Assembly (NCBI RefSeq): GCF_020297055.1
Contig: NZ_JAIXCQ010000003.1
Coordinates: forward strand, 188,691-252,690
DNA: 64,000 bases
Reading direction: 5' to 3'
DNA from: Isoptericola luteus
Lineage (GTDB): Bacteria > Actinomycetota > Actinomycetes > Actinomycetales > Cellulomonadaceae
The position numbers and the translations under genes were made by a program. Positions 1 to 8,298 of this stretch are shown here, one piece after another. Each line of letters starts with the position of its first letter. The stretch's first letter is position 1. Below the pieces are notes generated by a model that was not told the origin of the DNA, ran no database searches, and saw nothing but the letters and a program-made list of their open reading frames with translations.

Positions 1-56
1 GCGGCAGGAAGCTGCTCGTCACGAGCGCGACGCGGACCATGCAGCCCCCCTCCTGA
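1..56 (+). CDS. 3' end of an unidentified upstream gene (partial)
   Basis: The frame beginning at base 3 is open and ends in TGA at 54-56, giving a C-terminus that reads about GRKLLVTSATRTMQPPS. The palindromic promoter of the next gene starts about 50 bases later, which fits a gene end here. Too little is visible to name a function, and the frame could be chance. Confidence 0.3.
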   Translation, partial: GRKLLVTSATRTMQPPS

Positions 57-103
57 CCGGTGCACGGCCCGCAGATCATACGTAGCCCGGCGGCGGACCC
101 GCC

Positions 104-166
104 GGGTGAAGTCCGCCCGGTTCACCCGCCGCTCGCCCTGGCCGTGGCGGGCCGCCGGGTCAGAAT
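104..166 (+). promoter_or_regulatory. EPS-locus promoter A: GGGTGAA/TTCACCC inverted repeat plus -10
   Basis: GGGTGAA (104-110) and TTCACCC (121-127) form an inverted repeat with a 10-bp spacer. Exactly 33 bp after the second half-site is CAGAAT (161-166), a plausible -10. Transcription would start near 173, giving a leader of about 43 nt to the ATG at 216. The same half-sites and spacings recur upstream of the other EPS transcription units, so I read this as an operator or activator site. Confidence 0.6.
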
Positions 167-215
167 GGCCGGACGACCGGGCACCACGGTGGGACCGCAC
201 GACGGACGGAGCAGC

Positions 216-1271
216 ATGGCACGACTGACGCTGGCGACGGTCGCCGTGGGCACGCCGATGGGTCAGCAGGTGTACGAGCGCGAGGTCGCGGCCCGGGCCG
301 CGGGCGCACTGGGCGGCGACGTCGAGGTGACCCGCTCGGTCACGCGGTCGCTGCGCTCACCGCTGCCGGGGACGGCGCGCCTGCCGCACCGGCTGCTGCA
401 CGACGCCCCCACGGGGCTGCGCCGGGTCGTGGGCGCCGCCATGTACCGCGGCGCCGACGTGGTGCACCGGATGGGCCTGTCCCTGCCGCCGGCCCGCGTG
501 CCGGAGATCGTGACCGTGCACGACACGGTGGCGTGGCGGTTCCCGGACGAGTCCCGGCCCGAGACGTTCGCCGCGGCGGAGCTGCGGCGGGCGCGGGCGG
601 TGGTCTCGGTGTCGCAGTTCGCGGCGGACGACGTCGCCGAGCGCCTGGGCCTGGAGCACGTGCACGTCATCCACAACGGTGTGGACGAGCGCCTGCTGGG
701 TGCCCGCCCGGCGACGGCGGAACGGCTGCGCGAGCTGGGGGTCGAGGGCCCGTACGTGCTGCACGCCGGCGGCTCCTCGACGCGGAAGAACCTCGAAGCG
801 CTGGCCGCCGCGTGGCCCAAGGTGCGCTCCCGCTTCCCCGACGTGTCGCTGGTGCTCGCCGGGCCGCCGTCGCCGCGGCGCGACCGGCTCTTCGGCCCCC
901 TCGACGGCGCGGTCCGCGTCGGGCGCGTCCCGGACGAGGACGTCGCGGGCCTGCTCGCCGCGGCGTCCGCCGTCGTGGTGCCGTCCGTGTACGAGGGGTT
1001 CGGCCTCCCAGCCCTGGAGGGCCTCGCCGTCGGGACGCCGGTGGTCGCGGCGGCCCGGTCGTCGCTGCCCGAGGTGTGCGGGGACGCCGCGGTGCTCGTG
1101 GAGCCCGACGGCCCCTCGATCGCGGAGGGCCTCGAGCACGTGCTCACCGGCGGCGCCGAGGTGGACCTCCTCGTCGCGCGCGGCCGCGAACGCGCCGCAC
1201 GCTTCACCTGGGACGCGACGGCCGCCGCGCACGCCCGCCTGTGGCGTGCCGTGCTCGACGGCCGCCAGTGA
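216..1271 (+). CDS. Glycosyltransferase, GT4 family (GT-B fold)
   Basis: A cytoplasmic or membrane-associated glycosyltransferase of 351 aa that would transfer a sugar from a nucleotide donor during EPS repeat-unit assembly. The C-terminal half has the retaining GT4 signature EX7E (E260 and E268, in EGFGLPALE) followed by GTPVVAA. HNGVD near residue 155 and HAGGSSTRKN mark the junction and the start of the second Rossmann domain. The ATG at 216 is chosen because it follows GGACGGAGC and precedes MARLTLATVAVGTPMG, a typical GT4 N-terminus; the longer frame from 60 would start upstream of the promoter. It is the first gene of the EPS locus here. Acceptor and donor cannot be read from sequence. 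Confidence 0.85.
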   Translation: MARLTLATVAVGTPMGQQVYEREVAARAAGALGGDVEVTRSVTRSLRSPLPGTARLPHRLLHDAPTGLRRVVGAAMYRGADVVHRMGLSLPPARVPEIVTVHDTVAWRFPDESRPETFAAAELRRARAVVSVSQFAADDVAERLGLEHVHVIHNGVDERLLGARPATAERLRELGVEGPYVLHAGGSSTRKNLEALAAAWPKVRSRFPDVSLVLAGPPSPRRDRLFGPLDGAVRVGRVPDEDVAGLLAAASAVVVPSVYEGFGLPALEGLAVGTPVVAAARSSLPEVCGDAAVLVEPDGPSIAEGLEHVLTGGAEVDLLVARGRERAARFTWDATAAAHARLWRAVLDGRQ

Positions 1272-1342
1272 ACAGTTCCGGTGACACGACCATCGCCGGG
1301 GGATCGGCGATTTCAGGGCTGGCCCTTGTACCAGCACGGTTC

Positions 1343-1391
1343 TAGATTGTCCAACAAGCGAAAGCCCGTCAGACGGGACGAGAGTTGTTGG
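1343..1391 (+). promoter_or_regulatory. Promoter and nested 41-bp palindrome before the AbiE-like operon
   Basis: TAGATT (1343-1348) is a plausible -10; no convincing -35 is seen. A symmetric element centred on A1371 follows: outer arms CCAACAA (1351-1357) and TTGTTGG (1385-1391), inner arms CCCGTC (1365-1370) and GACGGG (1372-1377), with 7-nt spacers on both sides. The right arm overlaps the ribosome binding site GGAGGG (1390-1395) of the ATG at 1399. AbiEi proteins autorepress by binding inverted repeats, so an operator is likely; an RNA hairpin hiding the ribosome binding site is the alternative. Confidence 0.6.
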
Positions 1392-1398
1392 AGGGCCG

Positions 1399-2388
1399 AT
1401 GGCCGTTGACGTGGTGGATCTCTTGCGGGAGCTCGACTTCACCATCGCCGAAGGAGCCTCACCTGACTCCTGGTTGCTTCGTGCACCCGACGGCGCGTCT
1501 TTCGAGGTCTCGCTGCCATCACCGGTACCGCGCCTCGACGCCCACGCAACACGCCACCTCGTCGCTCACCAACGGGCCGGACGAAGGATCCTCGCCGTCG
1601 GCGAGTCCGTCACCGAGAGGGTGTTGCAGCGCGCGGTGAAAGGACAGATCGACATCCTCACCGCAAGCCCCGCCAGGCTCGTCCACGCCGGTGTCACCTA
1701 TACGGCGGAGGAAGACCCCGACCTGCAGCAAGCCAGACCGGCGACGAAACGACCGGCCTGGACGCGCTGGGCGGTCGAGCGCTATCTTCTGCTTGCTGCG
1801 GAGCCAGCGCGCCAGTCGCTTATCGCGAGCGTCCTCGGCACCAGCCAGCAGTCCGTCTCCAACGCCGCCCGCCATCTCGCGGGTCTGGTCGCCGATCACG
1901 GCGACGGACTCATCGTCACGGATCGGGCCGGCCTGCTGGAGCACTGGCGCGACGAATACGCGGGCCCCGGGGGCCAGGAGTTCGGGTGGTACAGCCTGGA
2001 TCCCGTCACCGATCAGGTCATCAGCGCCGTCCGAGCGGCAACCCTCCTCGACGTCAGGCCGTTGGTGAGCGGAGATGTCGCGGCTGACCTGCTCGCGCCG
2101 TGGAAGCTCCCGACCCAGGGAAGGATCTATGTCGACGGCCCCGTCGACCTCGCCGAGGAGGGATTCGTCCCTGCACCGGTCGACGACGCGACGCTTGTCA
2201 CCTGCGTCCCGCGCGACCCGAGCATCTGGCGACTTGCAGACCCCCCTGCTGTGACACCGTCGACGCACGGGGAGGTGCGACTGGCTGATGCGGCGATCAT
2301 CTACTGGGACGTGGCGGAAAGCACGGATCTCGACAGCGGGCCGGCCGCCGAGCAGCTCGCCCTCCTCGTTGCGCAGGGGAAGCGATGA
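1399..2388 (+). CDS. AbiEi-like antitoxin / transcriptional regulator (type IV toxin-antitoxin)
   Basis: A 329-aa protein that I take to be the antitoxin and autorepressor of a type IV (AbiE-like) toxin-antitoxin pair. A central helix-turn-helix is visible around residues 130-160 (LIASVLGTSQQSVSNAARHL), embedded in a larger domain, with a basic stretch before it. Assignment rests on this layout and on the downstream gene, an AbiEii-like nucleotidyltransferase whose ATG overlaps this stop codon (ATGA, 2385-2388). The ATG at 1399 follows a strong GGAGGG. Base composition is visibly less GC-rich than the flanking EPS genes, which suggests acquisition by transfer. It could also be an unrelated regulator paired with the same toxin family. 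Confidence 0.6.
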   Translation: MAVDVVDLLRELDFTIAEGASPDSWLLRAPDGASFEVSLPSPVPRLDAHATRHLVAHQRAGRRILAVGESVTERVLQRAVKGQIDILTASPARLVHAGVTYTAEEDPDLQQARPATKRPAWTRWAVERYLLLAAEPARQSLIASVLGTSQQSVSNAARHLAGLVADHGDGLIVTDRAGLLEHWRDEYAGPGGQEFGWYSLDPVTDQVISAVRAATLLDVRPLVSGDVAADLLAPWKLPTQGRIYVDGPVDLAEEGFVPAPVDDATLVTCVPRDPSIWRLADPPAVTPSTHGEVRLADAAIIYWDVAESTDLDSGPAAEQLALLVAQGKR

Positions 2389-3187
2389 ACGATGCGACCG
2401 AGATCCATGTCCACGCGCTGAGCAACGCTGATTCCCTGGGCTATCTCGGGCAGCAGGCAGTCGCGAAGGCGACGGGCGATCATGAATACCGGATCGTCGG
2501 CGGCCACATGGTCCGGCTCCTGTTGCAGGTTTACCCGACGCGCAATGCCACGCTGCGCTCCACCCTGGATGCCGACGCAGCCGTCGGCGACGTCGAGGTC
2601 ATCGGACCCATCCGCGACCAGTTGATCGCACAGGACTCCGAGCAGGAGGGCGGCAACGTCTTTTCCAAAGTGCTGGACACCGATCAACGCGTCGAGATCA
2701 ACCTGTTGCTCGCCAGGCACGGGAGTTCGCAGGGCATCCGGCCTCAGGACGTGCCCGGCGTCGGGCAGGTCGACACACTCCCTTCGTTCTGGCTTCACCA
2801 GGCCTTGCCCTGGCCGTGACTGCCGAGCCCAGGGACGGCCGAACCATCGAGTACTCAGCCCGTATCCCCGACGTGGAAGCCGCGGTCGCCCTCAAGGCGC
2901 ACAGCTGGAGGGGACGCTACTTCGAGAACGACCTTGCTGACCTGCATTCGCTGCTGGAGATCCGAGACGCCCATCCGGACACCTCGTGGCGTCTCGAAGA
3001 GCAGAACCTTGCCGGGTTCCGAAAGGACGCCGCGCAGATCCTTCACGAGCTCGCCAAAGGAATCGTCCGGAAGAACTTCCGGGCTCCCGGCAATCTCGAC
3101 CGGCGGAGGATGGCCGCTCTGATCACGCGGCACGTCTCCAGGCCATGGCGTGTCAGCCCACGGGACCCCACGCCCGGATCGCGCTGA
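2385..3187 (+). pseudogene. AbiEii-like nucleotidyltransferase toxin, frameshifted
   Basis: Two consecutive frames together encode one protein. Bases 2385-2819 give residues containing YRIVGGHMVRLLL and STLDADAAVGDVEV, the G-G-x and D-x-D region of the nucleotidyltransferase fold. The reading frame then dies in SFWLHQALPWP-stop at 2819. The continuation is in another frame (to the TGA at 3185-3187): GLALAVTAEPRDGRTIEYSARIPDVEAAVALKAHSWRGR, typical of the second half of this family. A frameshift between about 2780 and 2812 therefore separates them. Sequencing error, a true pseudogene and programmed slippage cannot be distinguished here. The 3' end overlaps the convergent glycoside hydrolase gene. 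If truly broken, the AbiEi-like partner is an orphan antitoxin. Confidence 0.65.
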
Positions 3188-6100
3188 TGGCGACCTGGTA
3201 GTCGCTCGCGGTCTCGAGGTCCATGAAGGACGGGTGCGGCCCGCCCAGGACGCCGGAGTAGTTGAGCGCCAGCACCGGCACGTCGCGCTCGGTGGTCATC
3301 GGCACGGACACCCGCACGGCGGTCGCCGTGACGGGCTCGACGTCGAACAGCACGACCCGGTCGTAGAGCTGGGCGGCCTGCTCGGCGACGACGGACCAGT
3401 CGCCCGCCTCGTCCCGCACCTCCACGGTGTAGTCGCGCAGGCCCGCGGTGCAGCACCGGATGCCTGCCGTGGCCACCGCGATCCTGTCGATCTCCACCGG
3501 CCCGTCCGTCTCGACGGTCAGCGCGGGCGCCTCGTCCGTCGACCCGTCGGCGAGCAGGCCGGAGTGCCAGGGGTCGCGCACGTCGAAGGTCCCGGAGGTC
3601 ACGACGGACGCGTCCGCCGCTCCGTCGGCCTCGTGCGTGGACGTCGCGGTGACCGGCCGACCCTCCAGGAGGTCCGGCCCGAACTCCCGCGTCGCCCGGG
3701 CCGTCAGAGAGGTCCCTGCGGGCGCGACGACGAACGTGGGCGCCCCGCCCACGGGGACCTCGACGCCGCCGGCGGGCACGTCGAGCGCGCGCCGGTCCCC
3801 GTACTGGTCCACCACCTCGACGGTGACGTCGCCGTCCGGGCTCGCCAGCGTCAGCGAGGTGGCGAGGTCGTCCGTCCACAGGGCGAGCAGGGTGCCGTCC
3901 GGTCCGGTGCCGTCGACGGCGTACGTGCCGGGGGCGGGAGGGTCGCGCAGCTCCAGCTCGGTGAACCCGTCGAGGAGCGCGCTGGTGGCCGCGGCCGCCG
4001 CGCCGAGGGGCTTGACGTAGCCGTCGTGCTGCACGGCCGACCACGAGTTGCCGGTCTCGCCCCACCCGCCCTCGGAGAAGAAGTACGTCCACTCGTCGAT
4101 GCCCTCGAGCCGGTACCACAGGAGCTTGCGCGCGACGTCGGAGCCGCCCGACCAGAAGTTCACGACGCCGTCGGACCACCAGCCGGTCTCCGTGTCCCAC
4201 AGCGGCAGGTCCCCGCACGCCGCGAGGGTGTCGCGCAGCGCCTCCAGCTCGTGGCCGGGCAGGGAGAACCCCTCCTCCTCCCACGACCGGTTGAGGCCCG
4301 TGTAGGGGTGGATGCCGACGACGTCCATCGTGTCGCACGCACCCGCCGCGACGGCCTGCTCCCACCAGTCGAGGGCGAACCCCAGGGAGTTGCCGCCGAT
4401 GACGCGCGCGTCCGGGTCGGCGGCGCGGGCCGCGGCGGCGAAGGGCACGGCGACGTCGCGCACGTAGTCGGCGCCGTCGTCGAAGCCGGTGGCGTTCGGC
4501 TCGTTCCACGGCTCCCAGTCGGTGATCTCGGGGGCGGACCGCGCGAACTCGGCGACGATCTCGCGCACCCAGCCCTCCCACGTCCCCGCCTCGACGGCCG
4601 TCTTCTCCGAGCCGCCGGACCCGACCTGCACCACCAGGACCACCCCGAGCTCCCGGGCCAGCTCCCCAGCCTCGCGCAGCTCCGTGAACGGGTCGGCGGG
4701 CGCCGTCCCGTCCTCGGCGAGCACCCCGGCGTGGGGCAGCGAGCTCCAGTCGAGCGCGGCCGCGTCGGGCTCGGCGGCAGGGTCCGGCACGATCTTGGCG
4801 AAGTCGAGCTGCACGCGGTGGCTGCCGAAGCCGAGCGCGGCAGCCAGCTGGACGCCACGCAGCGCGCTCGCGCCGCCCCACCCCGCGCCGTCGGCCATCG
4901 CGTCGAACCCGAGGTCCACGCCCTGGGCCCCGACGGTGTACCGCAGGCAGTCCCCCGACAGCGCCTCGCCCGTGGCCGCGTCCACGAGGTGCGCGTCCAC
5001 CTCGTACACCCCGGGGCGAGCATCGGGCAGCATGAGCGGCACCTGCCCGCCCTGCGACGGCAGCGGCACCTCGCGCCAGTCCGTCACGACGGGCCCGCGC
5101 ACCCGCGGGTCGCCGCGCACCTGGTACCGCACGGCGTACCGGTCCGCCGACGCCGACCACGCGTCGTCGACCGAGAGCGCGACGTGCGGGTCGGTCCCGG
5201 CGGCGAAGTAGCCGAGCTCGACGCCGGTCTCCAGCCCCAGCCCGACGCCCATCCCCGACAGCATCGACTCGGTGCCCGCGTTGTACTTCACCGGGGCACG
5301 GAGCTGGTACGCGAGGCGGTCGTCCGAGATCCGCACCAGGGACGTGCCCGCCTGCGTGCCGGCCAGCACGTACGTGGCGTCGTCGGCCCGGACGACCCCG
5401 GCCTCGACCTCGAACGTGACGTCCTGGTCCAGGTCGCCGCGCGCCGCCGGCCAGATGCCGAGACGCACGCCCGAGGTGTCGAACCACTCGAGCCCGGTCC
5501 CCTTCTCGGCGACAAGCAGCCCGTGGCCCCCGGGGCCGCTGGTCACCGCGGTGACGTCCCCCGGGGCGCGCTGGCCGCCGTGGCCCAGCCCGCCACCGCC
5601 GCTCGTGGCGCCCAGGCCGAACGTGGCGGCCCCGTCCACCGTGCGGCCCACCACGTCGACGGCGTGCCCGTCGGGGCCGTCCTCGTCGTGGACCAGCACG
5701 ACGGATCCGTCGTCGGTCTGCCCCACGATCCCGCCCGGGAACGCGTCGCTCATCGGCTGGACCGTCCCGTCGGCGGCGACCTCGTGGAGTCCCGACGGCC
5801 CCTCGTGGACCCCGATCACCGGCTCGCCGCCCGGCTCCTGCCACAGCACGGTGCCGTACAGGTCCAGCAGCCGGCCCTCGGTCTGGTCCGACTCCGGCAG
5901 CGTCGCCGTCCAGACCTGCTCGCCGTCGCGGTCCAGCCGCACCAGGTCGCGCCGCCCCATGAGGGTGTCCAGCAGGTAGACGTTCCCGTCGTCGTCGACC
6001 TCGAAGTCCCCCACCCCGAACGACTCCGCCCCCTCGACCAGCCGCAGCTCGACGTCGAACCCGCCGTCGTCCGAGCCGTCGGCCAGGTCGTAGCGGTCCA

Positions 6101-6479
6101 CGCGGTAGGTGGACTCCCGGTCGAACGAGAGCACGTACGCCGTGCCGTCCCGGACCACGAAGTCCACGAGCAGGCGGTCGCCGGGCGGGGCGACGTCCGG
6201 CACGACCACCGAGAGCCCACCGAGCTCTTCGGCCTGCCGCCCGTCCGCGCTGATCGGGCCGACGTCCGGGAACCCGCACACCGCCGTCGGCCCCGGGCCC
6301 ACGCCCCCGACGGCGGCGAGCGGCGCGTTGGCGCCGTCCGCTCCCGCGACCTCGCCCGGCACGGCCCCCGAGACCGCGAGCATCGTGGTGACCACCACCG
6401 CGGCGCCGGCGACCGCGGCCACCACAACCGTCCGCACGCTCCGCGCGCGCACCCCACGACCCGTCTGCTGCTCGCTCAT
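3153..6479 (-). CDS. Secreted PslG-like glycoside hydrolase with N-terminal propeller-like region
   Basis: A large exported protein of 1108 aa. Residues 16-38 are a hydrophobic signal or anchor after a basic N-terminus, with no lipobox. Residues about 60-400 are repetitive beta-rich sequence (DDDGNVYLLD, GTVLWQEP) suggesting a beta-propeller. Residues about 530-860 form a clan GH-A TIM barrel: the acid/base motif WEPWNEPN (E660) and the nucleophile motif DTETGWW (E764) lie 104 residues apart. The tail, about 960-1108, looks like a discoidin-type sandwich (DYTVEVRDEAGDW). GH39-type enzymes such as PslG are encoded in EPS loci and cut the polymer they help make, so a role in trimming or releasing this EPS is likely. 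Its promoter carries the locus-wide motif. The family call is by motif only. Confidence 0.75.
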   Translation of the reverse strand: MSEQQTGRGVRARSVRTVVVAAVAGAAVVVTTMLAVSGAVPGEVAGADGANAPLAAVGGVGPGPTAVCGFPDVGPISADGRQAEELGGLSVVVPDVAPPGDRLLVDFVVRDGTAYVLSFDRESTYRVDRYDLADGSDDGGFDVELRLVEGAESFGVGDFEVDDDGNVYLLDTLMGRRDLVRLDRDGEQVWTATLPESDQTEGRLLDLYGTVLWQEPGGEPVIGVHEGPSGLHEVAADGTVQPMSDAFPGGIVGQTDDGSVVLVHDEDGPDGHAVDVVGRTVDGAATFGLGATSGGGGLGHGGQRAPGDVTAVTSGPGGHGLLVAEKGTGLEWFDTSGVRLGIWPAARGDLDQDVTFEVEAGVVRADDATYVLAGTQAGTSLVRISDDRLAYQLRAPVKYNAGTESMLSGMGVGLGLETGVELGYFAAGTDPHVALSVDDAWSASADRYAVRYQVRGDPRVRGPVVTDWREVPLPSQGGQVPLMLPDARPGVYEVDAHLVDAATGEALSGDCLRYTVGAQGVDLGFDAMADGAGWGGASALRGVQLAAALGFGSHRVQLDFAKIVPDPAAEPDAAALDWSSLPHAGVLAEDGTAPADPFTELREAGELARELGVVLVVQVGSGGSEKTAVEAGTWEGWVREIVAEFARSAPEITDWEPWNEPNATGFDDGADYVRDVAVPFAAAARAADPDARVIGGNSLGFALDWWEQAVAAGACDTMDVVGIHPYTGLNRSWEEEGFSLPGHELEALRDTLAACGDLPLWDTETGWWSDGVVNFWSGGSDVARKLLWYRLEGIDEWTYFFSEGGWGETGNSWSAVQHDGYVKPLGAAAAATSALLDGFTELELRDPPAPGTYAVDGTGPDGTLLALWTDDLATSLTLASPDGDVTVEVVDQYGDRRALDVPAGGVEVPVGGAPTFVVAPAGTSLTARATREFGPDLLEGRPVTATSTHEADGAADASVVTSGTFDVRDPWHSGLLADGSTDEAPALTVETDGPVEIDRIAVATAGIRCCTAGLRDYTVEVRDEAGDWSVVAEQAAQLYDRVVLFDVEPVTATAVRVSVPMTTERDVPVLALNYSGVLGGPHPSFMDLETASDYQVAISAIRAWGPVG

Positions 6480-6515
6480 GGGGCACCTCGCGGCTCGACG
6501 ACGGCTGGTCCTCCC

Positions 6516-6587
6516 ATCGTGGCGAGCATCCGCCGGAACGCGGGGGGCCGGCCCGGGTGAACCGGGCCGCCGAGGGGCAATTCACCC
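6516..6587 (-). promoter_or_regulatory. EPS-locus promoter B
   Basis: Read on the minus strand: GGGTGAA (6587-6581), 19 bp, TTCACCC (6561-6555), then exactly 33 bp to CACGAT (6521-6516), a plausible -10 for the hydrolase starting at 6479. The 33-bp distance matches promoter A. The outer half-site lies in a 19-bp sequence (plus strand 6580-6598, ATTCACCCGCTGACGCGCG) that is repeated exactly at 7318-7336. Confidence 0.55.
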
Positions 6588-6613
6588 GCTGACGCGCGGG
6601 CCGCCAGGCGCCG

Positions 6614-7207
6614 TCAGACGAACCGCTTGGCGTAGCCCAGACGGTAGGTGAGGTCCCGGTTGCGCTCGCGGACGAACCTCGCGGGGTTCCCCGCCACCAT
6701 CGCGAACGGCGGCACGTCCTTGGTCACGACGGCCCCCGCCGCCACGACCGCCCCCTCGCCGACGGTCACCCCGGGCAGGACGATCGCGTGGCTCGCGACC
6801 CACGCGTGGTCACCGATCTCGACGGGCGCGCCGACCTCCGCGAAGTCGGGCGAGTCGACGTCGTGCTGCCGGGTGTAGACGCTCACGTGGCTGCCGAGGT
6901 TCACCGCGTCGCCGATCACCAGGCCCGACCGTCCGTCGAGGAACGCCGAGTCGCCGATCGTGCAGTGCTCGCCCACGACGATGCGCTCGGGCGCGTAGAA
7001 CTCGGCGCGCCAGTGGATGCTCGACGTCGGCGGCAGCGTCAGCCCGGCGCGCCGGTAGAAGAACCCGCGGACCGCGTGCGACGGCACGTGGCCGACGTCG
7101 GCGAGCAGCCGCAGGCGCAGGTCCTGCCACATGTCGCGACGCCAGCGCACCGCCCCGACCAGCGCCGGCGGCGCCAGACCCTTGACCCGGTCCCGGACCA
7201 CGACCAC
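6614..7207 (-). CDS. Hexapeptide-repeat acyltransferase (WcaF/maltose acetyltransferase type)
   Basis: A 197-aa left-handed beta-helix O-acyltransferase, probably adding acetyl groups to a sugar of the EPS. Hexapeptide repeats run from about residue 75 to the end (IVVGEHCTIGDSAFLDG, VIGDAVNLGSHVSVYT, EIGDHAWVASHAIVLPGVTVGEGAVVAAGAVVTKDV), ending in the family hallmark MVAGNPARFVRER. The start is a GTG in a run of valine codons (7210, 7207 or 7201) after GAGAGGGA; 7207 gives the best spacing. An in-frame ATG at 7315 is rejected because it lies upstream of the promoter. The gene is divergent from the glycosyltransferase at 7402. Confidence 0.8.
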   Translation of the reverse strand: MVVVRDRVKGLAPPALVGAVRWRRDMWQDLRLRLLADVGHVPSHAVRGFFYRRAGLTLPPTSSIHWRAEFYAPERIVVGEHCTIGDSAFLDGRSGLVIGDAVNLGSHVSVYTRQHDVDSPDFAEVGAPVEIGDHAWVASHAIVLPGVTVGEGAVVAAGAVVTKDVPPFAMVAGNPARFVRERNRDLTYRLGYAKRFV

Positions 7208-7274
7208 CACGTCCCTCTCGCCGATCCCGCACCCGAGGGGCGGTGCTCCGTCATCCCACGGGTTGCTCCTCGCG

Positions 7275-7345
7275 ACGATACGGCGAGGGCGACCGAGCCG
7301 GGGAGCCCAGGGCACCGATTCACCCGCTGACGCGCGATCTCACCC
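7275..7345 (-). promoter_or_regulatory. EPS-locus promoter C, minus direction
   Basis: On the minus strand, GGGTGAG (7345-7339) and GGGTGAA (7325-7319) are direct repeats 20 bp apart. After GGGTGAA come exactly 38 bp and then TATCGT (7280-7275), a good -10. Transcription would begin near 7268 and lead into the acyltransferase start around 7207. The 38-bp distance recurs at the plus promoter at 21,760 and the minus promoter at 30,210. Confidence 0.6.
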
Positions 7346-7395
7346 GTCGACGGAGCGATTTCCTCCTGTCGCGGGCACCGGTGCCCCCAGATACT
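7319..7395 (+). promoter_or_regulatory. EPS-locus promoter C, plus direction (leaderless)
   Basis: The same half-sites read TTCACCC (7319-7325) and CTCACCC (7339-7345) on the plus strand. GATACT (7390-7395) lies 44 bp after the second, one helical turn more than the 33 bp seen at promoters A and B. The first usable GTG is at 7402, seven bases after the -10, so the transcript is probably leaderless. Confidence 0.5.
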
Positions 7396-7401
7396 GGCGT
7401 G

Positions 7402-8298
7402 GTGACCCACCGCACCTACGGGGCCTACGTGCTGCCCGGCGATCCCACCTGGCTCGAGCGGACCCTGCCGCGGTACTACCCCCTGCTCGACGACCTGGTC
7501 GTGCCCGTCCCCCGGGACGGCCGCGGCTGGACCGGGACGCCGATCCAGGTCGCCGAGTGCCTGGAGATCGTGCGCCGGGTGGACACCCGCGGCCTGCTGC
7601 GGGTCGTGGAGGGGTCGTGGACCGACCCGGCCGACCCGCTCGCCGCCGACACCGCCCAGCGCCAGGCCGCGCTCGACGCCCTGTCGGGCTCCGTCGACTG
7701 GATCGTGCAGATCGACAACGACGAGTTCCTCCCGGAGGCGAGCACCCTCGTCGAGGCGATCGACCTGGCCGAGGAGCGCGGGCTCGGAATCGTGGAGCTG
7801 CCGATGCGCGTGCTGTTCCGCCGCACGGGGCGCACGGTCCTCGAGGTGGTCGCGTCCGACGGCGGCCCGCGGTACGAGTACCCGGGCCCCGTCGCCGTGC
7901 GCGCCGGGTCCACGACCGTCAACGCCCGGCGGGCGGTCGGGCCGTTCCTGCGGATGGTCGTCGCCGGCGACGAGCGGTCGCTGCAGGTCAACCGGCCTGC
8001 TGAGCCGGGCGAGACCCGGCTCGCGACGCTGCGGCCCGACCAGGCGATCGTGCACAACTCCTGGGCGCGCACGCCCGCACAGATCCGCGCCAAGGTGAGC
8101 TCGTGGGGGCACGCCGACGCCTCGCTGGGCCGCTACTACTGGACGGTCTGGTGGCCGGCACCGCTCACGTGGTGGCTGCTGCGCGACTTCCACCCGTTCT
8201 CCCGCGGCCTGTGGCCGCGCCTCGCGCGCCGACCGGTGGCGGACACCGAGCCGGCCCCCGCACCCGCGAGCTCCACCGTGGGACCGGCCGATGCCTGA
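7402..8298 (+). CDS. GT2-like glycosyltransferase (GT92-like layout)
   Basis: A 298-aa protein whose centre contains VDWIVQIDNDEFLPE (about residues 97-112), the D-x-D metal/nucleotide site of GT-A enzymes that lack the usual N-terminal VDDGS. IVHNSWAR near residue 215 is the late-conserved HNS element. The start is GTG 7402 (or 7399), set by the -10 seven bases upstream; no ribosome binding site is present, consistent with a leaderless message. Its 3' end overlaps the ATG of the next glycosyltransferase by 8 bp, indicating one operon. It is presumably one of the enzymes building the EPS repeat unit; the sugar is unknown. Confidence 0.65.
   Translation: MTHRTYGAYVLPGDPTWLERTLPRYYPLLDDLVVPVPRDGRGWTGTPIQVAECLEIVRRVDTRGLLRVVEGSWTDPADPLAADTAQRQAALDALSGSVDWIVQIDNDEFLPEASTLVEAIDLAEERGLGIVELPMRVLFRRTGRTVLEVVASDGGPRYEYPGPVAVRAGSTTVNARRAVGPFLRMVVAGDERSLQVNRPAEPGETRLATLRPDQAIVHNSWARTPAQIRAKVSSWGHADASLGRYYWTVWWPAPLTWWLLRDFHPFSRGLWPRLARRPVADTEPAPAPASSTVGPADA

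Noticed and set aside
3150-6560. Very long open frames antisense to the hydrolase, and similar long antisense frames opposite many genes
   Set aside because: High GC content removes stop codons from other frames; their translations are Arg/Pro/Ala/His-rich with no family motifs, while the chosen frames have signal peptides and catalytic motifs.
7208-7315. ATG at 7315 as start of the acyltransferase
   Set aside because: The best -10 (7280-7275) lies downstream of this ATG, the extra residues have no family similarity, and a GTG with a ribosome binding site is present at 7207-7210.
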